Source: Diabrotica undecimpunctata
Lineage: Eukaryota; Arthropoda; Insecta; Coleoptera; Chrysomelidae
Reading direction: 5' to 3'
Assembly (NCBI RefSeq): GCF_040954645.1
Contig: NC_092811.1
Coordinates: forward strand, 84,639,063-84,703,062
DNA: 64,000 nucleotides
Below are positions 56,242 to 64,000 of the stretch, in pieces. How positions within the stretch are numbered: the stretch's first letter is position 1; each line of letters begins with the position of its first letter. The notes under the pieces are model-generated. The model was given only the letters and a program-made list of their open reading frames with translations, made no database searches and had not been told where the DNA came from. A program made the position numbers and the translations under genes.

Positions 56242-56449
56242 TATATTTATTATATTTTAATACTATTGTTCTGAAGTTATTTTTTTTTGAAAAACGATTT
56301 CCGAAGTGGAAACTGAAACTTCAATAAACGTACGTACTTTAACCTTTAATTGTGTCTTATTCCCATTTAAATAGTAATTATTTTAATACTAATTATCCTA
56401 TTCCCAACGAATACAAATCCAAAGACATAAACATTTTTATTTATTTACA

Positions 56450-57132
56450 AAAAATATATTTACAACTACACTGGTTTCGTTTATAACAATACGTCAATAT
56501 GATGGGTTTAAAAATCGAAAGTAACAATTATATTTGAAATCGATTTTCGTTTAACAAAATTTTAAATTACGGCAAAACTATCAGTCCTAGTTATAGGCCA
56601 TCCGTATATCATTTGAAAGAGAAAATTTTTTTTATTTAATAATTCAATAATATACAGGGTATTCCATTTAAAATAGGCCTTATATTACACATTGAATAAT
56701 CCAATAATGAAACTAAAAATTTTTGAACACCTTGAAAATAAATGTTAATATCCAGCTATTTAGATGTATGAGTAATTTTATTAGAATTGCATAAATAAAT
56801 TAAGAATGAGTAACATCCTCGTTTAAAGTTTTACATTTTAAGAAAATTCGACATAACTCAGAACACTCTGTACATAGGTATAGGGAAGTCTTATCAAATT
56901 ATAACTTATTTTTTGCAGACAATTAGAAAATCCAATAAAATACAGGGTGTTCCATAAGAAAAAATATAACTTTTGAAATGCCGCGCTTTATTGTGACACC
57001 CTGTATATTTCAGAATAATTTTAAAATGTAGCCTTTATCAACCTACATACTATACATTTCAAATTTTTTCAAAATCTTTTACCATTTCGCTGTAATCTTT
57101 CGTCTCGTTAGTGGTGACTCACCTGGTGTATA
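56450..57132. repeat. CACCCTGTA-type dispersed repeat, copy 2
   Basis: Direct copy of the 46770-47790 repeat without its middle insertion. It runs up to the left terminus of the mariner-like element. Confidence 0.55.
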
Positions 57133-58558
57133 TACAGGGTGTCCCAGACTAATTTACCCACGCTATATCTCTTGAACGAATAGAGATTTTCGAATGAGAC
57201 AAAAAGTGGTCCATTTTACTTGTAATACACTTTAATAAAGCGAAGAAAAAATCATCCCCTAAATATTCATCCCTTAGTTACAACCCCTAACTTAAATTTT
57301 TTAATAGCACCCTGTACATTTTTTATAGTTTTGGATGTGTTCTTCTATCGTCTATTTAACCGATTTTTTTTTTAAATAAAATGGGTTTGTAAGGTATCAA
57401 GAAAATATCAGTTTATTTTTTATTTTTGTTAAATTAATCAAGATAGCCTTAAAAAATAGAATAGAAAAGAAATATGCTTTATTGTCACTAAAATTAGATA
57501 AATCGTCAATATTACAAAATAAAAGAATGAAAGTAAAACAAACAAAAATTATTGCAAAACTTTAAATAAATTGCAAATTGAACATACTACTCGTACAAAT
57601 AAAATACAACCTTAGAAACAATAAAACTTAAAGGAACAATAAAAATAAATGCAATAAAAATTTAAATGAAAACATAAATCAAAATACCAACTAACTAACT
57701 AATATTAGGGTAGCAGCACCATTTTTGGCCACTTCAACGTTAGTGGCCACCTAAACCAATAATCTAATATAATCTAATAATAAGGTCCGAGTTTACCGCC
57801 TTTACGGAAATCGGAAGAATTTCGACTATATTCGTTCTAACACGATGGCTCTACAATTTGCGACTTATTCTGATTTACAGGTTAGTTTCTACTTATTCTT
57901 GAAGTAGGTGACACTGTGTATTAGACCTTCTGTTAACGATATACGTAAGAAAACAGGTAAGTTTATTTAAGCTATATTTAAGCCAAATATTAAAATTTTG
58001 TGATCAACGTATGGTTTTAAGTTTTGGGTATGATTTCTTTACGATTTCATCTGTTTTTGAACTCCTTATTTTATCTCGATACATTATTAAATTGGGTGGC
58101 CACAAATGGAACACTTATTTTTGTATTCACACCATTAATGGCCATTTGCTGGCTACTATTAGAACACTTCTGACCTATTTGTGGCCACAGCAACTGTTTA
58201 ATAGTGGCTACTAATGGAACAGTTAAATCCAATTTTGGTCATATGACATAATTTACTGACTACTTTAAAAACACGCGTGTTCCCATAGTAGCCAGTTATA
58301 CTCTACAGGGTGTTTTACTCGCAACGGACCGTTCGTTAACAAAATGATTTAAGAATATTTTGTAATAATCAAGGTATCCCAAAATGGGGTTGTAAAACAA
58401 AAATATAATTTTTTTATGGAGAACCCTGGAGTATGCATTTACTATACATTGATATTTATTTAAAACAAATAAGAAACCATACCGTTACCGGTAAAACATC
58501 ATGTACATAAAAATATAACTAATAATTTATTTATAAATGTTTGTTATTATTACAGATA

Positions 58559-59455
58559 ATGGCACGGAGTAAAAAGAAAATTGAAATCAAGAAAAAAAAT
58601 AATAATGTACGACAACGACCAAAACGAACATTTTTTCAATACGAACCTCAGCAAGTAAAGAATGCATTGGAAGCTATTCGAGGTGGAATGAAAGTAAGTA
58701 CAGCATGTAATTTGTATGAAGTACCCCGTTCCACAATACGCAATAAGTTAAGTGGAAGAGCTCCAGAAACATCAGGCAAAGTCGGAAGAAGTCCAGCTTT
58801 AGGGAAGATCATAAAAGATCGGCTGGTACACTGGATCAAAACTACAGCTAAAATGGGTTTTCCTATTTGTCGAGAAGGCCTTTATTTTTCGATAAAAAAA
58901 TTGGTAGAAGACAGTCAACTAAAAACCCCTTTTAAAGCAAATACTCCTGGGAGGAAGTGGTTTCATCTATTTATGCGTAGATTTCCAGAACTCTCATTAA
59001 AGCAGTCTGAATACATAAATAGAGCCAGATCATTAATTACTGAAGAAAAAATCCGAAACTGGTTCAAAGAAACTTTGGATTTACTTGGAGATGATAAGCA
59101 TGTTTTGGATGATCCGGCAAGAATCTGGAATATGGATGAGACGTCTTTCTATTTATGTCCAAAAGGCGGTTTAATTTTAGCGGAGAAAGGTCTTCCAGTT
59201 TACAATACTTCATCCTCCTCGGACAAAGAAAATATAACCACTTTAATAACAGCAAATGCTTTAGGGAAAATGGCACCACCCCTTACACTTTTTAAATATG
59301 ATCGGCTTCCTGAGAAGATCTGCAAAAATATTCCAAGAGACTGGGGAGTTGAAAAATCACCCAAAGGATGGATGACATCAAAGTGTTTTTACGAATACTT
59401 TTCAAATGTGTTTATTCCTTTTATTCACGAAAGTAATATTGCGTTGCGATTATAG
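58559..59455 (+). pseudogene. pogo-like transposase, HTH and first part of DDE domain
   Basis: The ATG at 58559 follows a TTATTACAG acceptor, so a 5' UTR intron is likely. MARSKKK leads a basic patch, then a psq-type HTH (about 25-75, VKNALEAIRGGMKVSTACNL, VPRSTIRNKL), a CENP-B-type HTH (about 85-150, PGRKWFHLFMRRFPELS) and the DDE start with the first Asp in WNMDETSFYLC. After SKCFYEYFSN a one-base shift near 59450 ends the frame, just before the second catalytic motif. Confidence 0.85.
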
Positions 59456-59460
59456 TTTTT

Positions 59461-59976
59461 TTGGACGGACATTCCTCGCATTTAAGTTTGCCTTTAAGTC
59501 GATTGTGCATTGAGAATAAAATTATAGTTGTGTGTTTACATCCAAATACGACACACATCCTTCAGCCGTTGGATGTCAGTTTCTTTTTTCCGTTAAAAAG
59601 TAAGTGGAAAACTGAAGTAAAAATGTACAGATTTCACAACTGCAGAGATGTCAAAAAACATGATATTCCACAACTCCTTCAAAAAATTATGGATGAAACT
59701 CATTTTACTAAATCTCTACAAAATGGGTTTAAAACATGTGGACTTTTTCCGTTTTCTGCTAATAACGTAGATTATTCTAAAATCACATTAAAGAAAGAAC
59801 CCATAGTAGTCTCTAGCAAAACGAAAACTTGTCTGACACATTTAAAATATTTGGAGTCTAAAATTCATCCCGACGTTTTAAAACAATTCAAACAGTCCAA
59901 ATACGATGCTTTTGATGAATCATTGTACAATATATGGGTACAGTTTAAAAACGAAGAAGATTTATTAGTCGGCTGA
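59461..59976 (+). pseudogene. pogo-like transposase, second part of DDE domain
   Basis: Contains the second Asp in MDGHSSHLS and the third in LQPLDVSFFFPLKSKW, then NGFKTCGLFPFSANNVDYSK. It ends in a stop at 59974-59976. It is homologous to the relic at 949-1335 but clearly a different element (QPLD against QPAD, different tail). Confidence 0.85.
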
Positions 59977-59995
59977 GGAAATTCCTAACCATTAT

Positions 59996-60523
59996 ATGGT
60001 AGACAATTCCATTGTAATTGAAGTGGAAGATAATAATGTACTAACATCAACTCCAACAGTCTCTAATATTGTAGAATTTGACTTTCCAGAGTATAATAAT
60101 CCTTCCTTTAAAGAAAGCAGTTTCATAGACAATGCTACAGAAATGTTAATAGATAAAGAGTTAGCAAAAAATTCTGATGTGGTTATGGACAATGAATCGA
60201 TAGATCTATTGGAAAATAGCAGTGTTATTAATAAATTGACGGACTCGCCTATACCTTCAAATGTTGACTTAATGACTTCATCTGTTGGTACTACCATTGT
60301 CTATACTCCGAAAAGAAGGCCTGTAGACCTATTAAGTAACATTCTAATTTATCCCAGTGACGAAAACATTTCCAAGAAAACCAGAAAGCGTGAAATCTTA
60401 CCTTCTGTGCTAACATGTAATACATGGTTGGAACTTGCGGTGGCTAAAGAAAAAGAAAAAGAACTTGAAATGGAAAAAAAAAGAAAAAAAGAAGCAAGAC
60501 AAAGAGGCGAAAAGAGCCTGTAA
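59996..60523 (+). pseudogene. pogo-like transposase, acidic then Lys-rich tail
   Basis: An acidic low-complexity region (EVEDNNV, DFPEYNNPS) leads to VYTPKRRPVDLLSN and a Lys/Glu-rich helix. The counterpart in the first pogo relic is 1467-2147. The next frame (60435-60626) continues the Lys-rich helix after an indel. Confidence 0.65.
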
Positions 60524-60618
60524 AGAAGATAATCTAAAAAAAACTTCTAGGAAAAATGGAATTAAGATAAAATCTAAAGAGACTAAAAAAAACCGAACTA
60601 ATAAACAAAACAGTTTCC

Positions 60619-61041
60619 GTGAGTAATGTAAAGGCCCCTGAAGATGTAAAACAAGTAATTGGAAACGGGTTAGAAAAGACCAATCTCACACAAGAATCAG
60701 GGGAGGAACCTGTCTGTGAGGAGGCCAAAAATATACAGAATGTAGTTGAAGAGAACCCTCTTGACATATGTACTGCGGACAAAGTATCTACATACGTAAT
60801 TATACAGTACGAAAGTAAGTTTTTCCCAGGAATAATTACTGACGAAAAAAATGGCAAGGATTTAATCAGCACAATGGAAAACTATGGGAATGATTGGAAG
60901 TGGCCACAAAAAAAGGATGAAATTTGGTATGAAAAGGATGAGGTAATGGAAGAAATTCAACCACCTTTAAAAAAAATTCAAGGGGTTACTTTTTTGTTGA
61001 AGAGATCAATAAATATTATAAATTTTAGTAATTCGTGTTGA
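60619..61041 (+). pseudogene. pogo-like transposase C-terminal WKWP domain
   Basis: After an acidic lead, STYVIIQYESKFFPGIIT, then NDWKWPQKKDEIWYEKDEV and IQPPLKK form a compact beta-rich domain pattern. I have seen similar WKWP...WY ends on insect transposase-like proteins but cannot name the family; a Tudor/SH3-like fold is possible. The frame terminates naturally 11 residues after VTFLLKRS. Confidence 0.5.
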
Positions 61042-61476
61042 TTAAAACTGTTGTAATAACAATTTTTTTTATTAAAACTACTATCCTTTTCATGTAATTT
61101 TATTAACATTTCTAGTAATTAAATATAATTTTTCTACCTTTAGTAAAAAAATGTGTTAGGTAACTAAAAATACTATAAACTATCATCCTTATCTATGTAG
61201 AATTAAACAAATGGCCACAAATGGTTTCTGAATAAACCACATTAGGAGCAAAGTGGTCACAAATGGTACAAAGTTAGTTTTTATATGCCTTCTGAATTAA
61301 AAATACCTAACAAAATGTCCTTATAATTTAACTTCAAACGTAAGTGGCTATTAAATCAAACAAAGTTAACGTCATACGTTTGCTCAATTACAAGTCCGCA
61401 GCTCCAATTTTTGATTTTTAATGATTTATTAAGGCCAAGAAATTCCTTAAGATGGCCAAAAATGGTGCTGCTACCC
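61042..61476. other. 3' end of the pogo element
   Basis: Non-coding. Contains subterminal words (GGCCACAAATGG at about 61212, GTGGTCACAAATGG at about 61253) and the right terminal inverted repeat. Confidence 0.6.
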
Positions 61477-61479
61477 TAT

Positions 61480-62491
61480 TTACATTAAATGTTCGAATTG
61501 TAACCCACCTGCTGCAACACACATTTCGAATCGTTCCAGAAGATTTCTGGTACATGTGACTCGAATCATTTCGGGAGTAATTTGGCGACATGCTTGTCTT
61601 ATTTTTTCTTTTAATTCCTTTAAATTTTGCGGTTTTGATTGACAAACAATATCTTTTATCGCTCCCCAAAAGAAAGAGTCAAGAGGTGACAAATCACATG
61701 AACGTGCGGCCCACATAATTTCTGGAGAGTTGTTTGCTATCCAGTGGTTATCAAAACGGTTTTATAGGTGGTCGCTAACAATTCTCGCATTATGTGGAAG
61801 AGCTCCGTCTTGTTGCCACCACATTTCTTGACGCTCATGAAGAGGAATATCGTCTAGCAAATCGGGTAGAATGTTTTCTAAAAAGTCTAAATATCAAACA
61901 CCTGTTAGAGTGCCGTTAAAAAAGAAAGGACCTATAACACAGCCATTAAATAAACCGCACCACATATTTATACCCCAAATATTCTGAAATCTTGTTTCCA
62001 TCATCCAATGTGGGTTCACAGGAGACCAATAATTGGAATTGTGACGGTTGACAACACCATTATTGTGAAATCTAGCCTCATCACTCCACAATGTTTTTGA
62101 TAAAAAAAGTGGATCATCACTGATTTTTAACATCATTTTTGCAATAAACTCAGGACGTCTTTGGTCATCACCAGGCTGTAATCCTTGAACTAGGTGCACT
62201 TTAAAAGGATGGTACTTAAAATATTTGACAATTCTATGCACAGAACTTTTTGGAATGCCACATTTACTGGCGAGGGTTCTAACAGACACCTTGGGATTAC
62301 AATTAACATATGCTAGTATATTAATAAGGTTTTGGTTACATTTTACTGTTCTTGAAGGTTTTTTCGCTTGGAATGTTTCGATTTGGAAACCTTTCTTGAT
62401 ATAATTGTCGGGAAATTCTCCTATTTTTTAGGCATTCTCCATAAATCAAAATGATATCAACGTACTCGTCAGGCGAAAATAAATAAGGCAT
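61480..62491 (-). pseudogene. mariner-like transposase, broken
   Basis: Starts at the ATG 62491 (MPYLFSPDEYVDIILIYGE) with the N-terminal HTH, then VSVRTLASKCGIPKSSVHRI (second HTH). The catalytic domain has Asp in LWSDEARF, Asp in WWQQDGALPHNA and Asp in LSPLDSFFWG. About 42 residues separate the second and third, in the range of DD41D-type (rosa/VISITOR-like) families. Breaks occur near 62340, 61895 and 61760 (a TAG in the QDGALPH...NRFDNHW segment). The last codons AAGGLQFEHLM and the stop at 61480-61482 are the natural end, and the pogo insertion begins 3 bp beyond. Confidence 0.75.
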
Positions 62492-62869
62492 ATTGAAATG
62501 TTATAGATACACAATTACAACAAATATAATTATTACTGGTCTAATACCAAACGTCAAAAATAATAATTGTTGATTTGACAGATCAAATCATGGCAACCTG
62601 AATTAAGGGTAATATCCAAGACGTAAAATAACCGCAAAAGTTTTTCAAATAGTGTATTTTGTTAATTTTTGCACACTTAATTTTGCACACTGGAAGATAA
62701 CGTATGCTCCTACAAAGACCAAATTTAAAAAAATTAAAAATAATGTTTAAATAAAAAGAGTGTGTACTTCGTACGCACGTAAGAAGTTATACTACGTAGT
62801 TAAAATAGTAAAATTTTCAATGATAATAAAGCATAATATTTCTTTTCTATTCTATTTTTTAAGGCTATC

Positions 62870-63447
62870 TTGATTAATTTAACAAAAATAAAGAATAAAC
62901 TGATATTTTCTTGATACATTACAAACCCATTTTATTTTTAAGAAATCAATTGAATAGACGATAGAAGACCACATCCAAAACTATAAAGAATGTACAGGGT
63001 GCCATTAAAAAATTTAAGTTAGGGGTTGTAACTAAGAGATGAATATCTAAGGGATGATGTTTTCTTCGCCATATTAAAGTGGAATAGACCAGTTTTTGTC
63101 CCTTTAAAACATCTCTATTTTGTTAATAAATATAGCCTGGATAAATTAGTCTGGGACACTTAATTAACAAAAATAAATTGATTTCTTGATTATTTACAAA
63201 CCGATTTTATTTTTAATAAATCTGTTGAATAGACGATAGAACACCACATCCAAAACTATAAAAAATATACAGGGTGCTATTAAAAAAATTAACGTTAGGG
63301 GTTCTAACTAAGGGATGAATATTTAGGGGATGATTTTTTCTACGCCATATTAAAGTGTATTACAAGTAGAATAGATCACTTTTTGTCCCATTCGAAAATC
63401 TCTATTCGTTTAAGAGATATAGCGTGGGTAATTTAGTCTGCGACACC

Positions 63448-63453
<6 letters not shown>
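62870..63453. repeat. tandemly duplicated terminal region of the mariner-like element
   Basis: Two adjacent copies of about 290 bp, both containing TTGAATAGACGATAGAA, ACCACATCCAAAACTATAAA and ACAGGGTGC(C/T)ATTA, and both ending near GTCTG(G/C)GACAC. The right copy is closer to the left terminus at 57133 than the inner copy is. Confidence 0.75.

Positions 63454-63506
<53 letters not shown>
63451..63506. repeat. (TA)n microsatellite
   Basis: Pure TA, following the right terminus of the mariner-like element. Confidence 0.95.
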
Positions 63507-63507
<1 letters not shown>

Positions 63508-63865
63508 CTTAACACATTGCTAAATAAAATTTCGTATCAGAGAAATAATTAAAAACAGTAATCATCACAAGCAACTGTGCTGTAGAGACTTACGCAAACC
63601 GTAAGCAAGAAGGAAACTTCGGACTCACTTGCGCTGTAGCACATAGATGAAATCTAGTCAAATGAATACCGCAATAATACGAGCAAATTCATGAATAGTA
63701 AATAATTTTCATTGTCAAAATTAAAATAATTTTATTTATTCATTTATGTTAATACTCAATAAATGCCAGGTGATGTAATGAATTCTAACGTGAACTCCCA
63801 TTCACATTTGTTTTGTCCTATAGTTTCCACATAAACAAATTTTTAAAGTTTGGTTTTTATTTTAG
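63507..63865 (+). other. end of the proposed giant intron
   Basis: Non-coding, ending in the acceptor TTTTTATTTTAG at 63854-63865. Confidence 0.5.
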
Positions 63866-64000
63866 GTTTTTACCAGCACAGAATGGAACATGTGAAGAAA
63901 CAGACTGGAAAAGAGCCTTATAAATGTGAAATTTGTTTTAAAAAGTTTACTAGAAAAGATCATTTAAATCGACATGTAAGAACGCATACTGAAGAAAAAT
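63866..64000 (+). CDS. C2H2 zinc-finger exon, continues beyond the window
   Basis: The frame set by the upstream exons reads [20 protein letters not shown] and then one complete C2H2 finger: [21 protein letters not shown] (C-x2-C-x12-H-x3-H) with the linker T-G-K-E-P-Y before it. The next linker TEEK ends the window, so further fingers are expected. It probably encodes a DNA-binding transcription factor. The exon starts exactly after an AG acceptor and needs one carried-over base, as the exon ending at 26105 supplies. Confidence 0.8.

Larger units (their letters stand above)
57708..61476 (+). mobile_element. pogo-like DNA transposon nested in the mariner-like element
   Basis: Terminal inverted repeats are 24 bp perfect, starting GGGTAGCAGCACC at 57708 and ending GGTGCTGCTACCC at 61476, with TA on both sides (57706-57707 and 61477-61478). 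That is the pogo/Tigger target duplication. Subterminal regions carry repeated GTGGCCAC(A)AATGG words (57.7-58.2 and 61.2-61.4 kb), likely transposase-binding sites. The transposase gene inside is broken into four frames. Confidence 0.88.
57133..63453 (-). mobile_element. mariner-like element with long inverted repeats, host of a pogo insertion
   Basis: The left end TACAGGGTGTCCCAGACTAA (57133) and its surroundings to about 57440 are matched inversely at the right end (to 63453, ...CACCCTGTA), giving terminal inverted repeats of roughly 200-330 bp. The right end occurs twice in tandem (about 62870-63161 and 63162-63453). The transposase lies on the minus strand at 61480-62491, and the pogo element 57708-61476 interrupts the unit just beyond its stop codon. 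TA dinucleotides at both ends fit the TA target of this superfamily. Confidence 0.75.

Overview
This is AT-rich eukaryotic DNA, most likely from an insect with a large, repeat-rich genome. A big-genome beetle such as Diabrotica would fit, but the window cannot prove it. The evidence: spliced exons with GT/AG junctions, long (TA)n arrays, and arthropod-type transposons (Jockey, Bel/Pao, Copia, Gypsy, Harbinger, pogo, IS630-Tc1-mariner, hAT-like, a tRNA-derived SINE). There is no bacterial, plasmid or CRISPR architecture.

Host gene. The only part that looks like a host gene is on the + strand. Two short acidic exons (25793-25918 and 25977-26105) and a third exon starting at 63866 and running off the window read in one phase-consistent frame into a C2H2 zinc finger. 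If they belong together, everything from 26106 to 63865 is a single intron of about 37.8 kb packed with nested mobile elements.

Left part (1-25.8 kb), apparently outside the gene. It holds a broken pogo-like transposase (0.4-2.5 kb); a convergent Harbinger pair, with Myb/SANT-like exons at 3.1-4.3 kb and a HARBI1-like transposase at 4.9-6.0 kb that has lost its second catalytic Asp; and a Bel/Pao gag relic carrying a 37-bp palindromic insertion. A complete Jockey-type non-LTR element (9985-14470) follows, with both ORFs open, a UAAUG stop/start overlap and 15-bp target duplications. Next is a decayed Copia element (16.1-20.3 kb), then fragments of hAT/ZBED, Harbinger and P-like (THAP) elements at 20.6-25.6 kb.

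Right part (the intron). It holds an uninterrupted 455-aa IS630-Tc1-mariner-superfamily transposase (27.6-29.0 kb); a PIN-like nuclease pseudogene with a Cys-rich tail between long inverted repeats (29.9-31.8 kb); and two defective Gypsy copies in opposite orientation (32.1-34.3 and 42.8-46.7 kb) on either side of a nearly complete Gypsy element (36096-42343). There are also a SINE, MITE-like repeats, an LTR element with 1412-bp near-identical LTRs but no reverse transcriptase (50.4-56.1 kb), and a mariner-like element (57.1-63.5 kb) into which a pogo element (57708-61476) has jumped.

Most unusual content. Downstream of integrase, the 36-42 kb Gypsy element carries a macrodomain resembling the ADP-ribosylglutamate hydrolase TARG1/OARD1, followed by a CCCH zinc finger. 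It therefore looks like a retrotransposon that acquired an ADP-ribose-handling module. Its Gag also has a SAP-like N-terminus and a coiled coil built from 75-bp tandem repeats.
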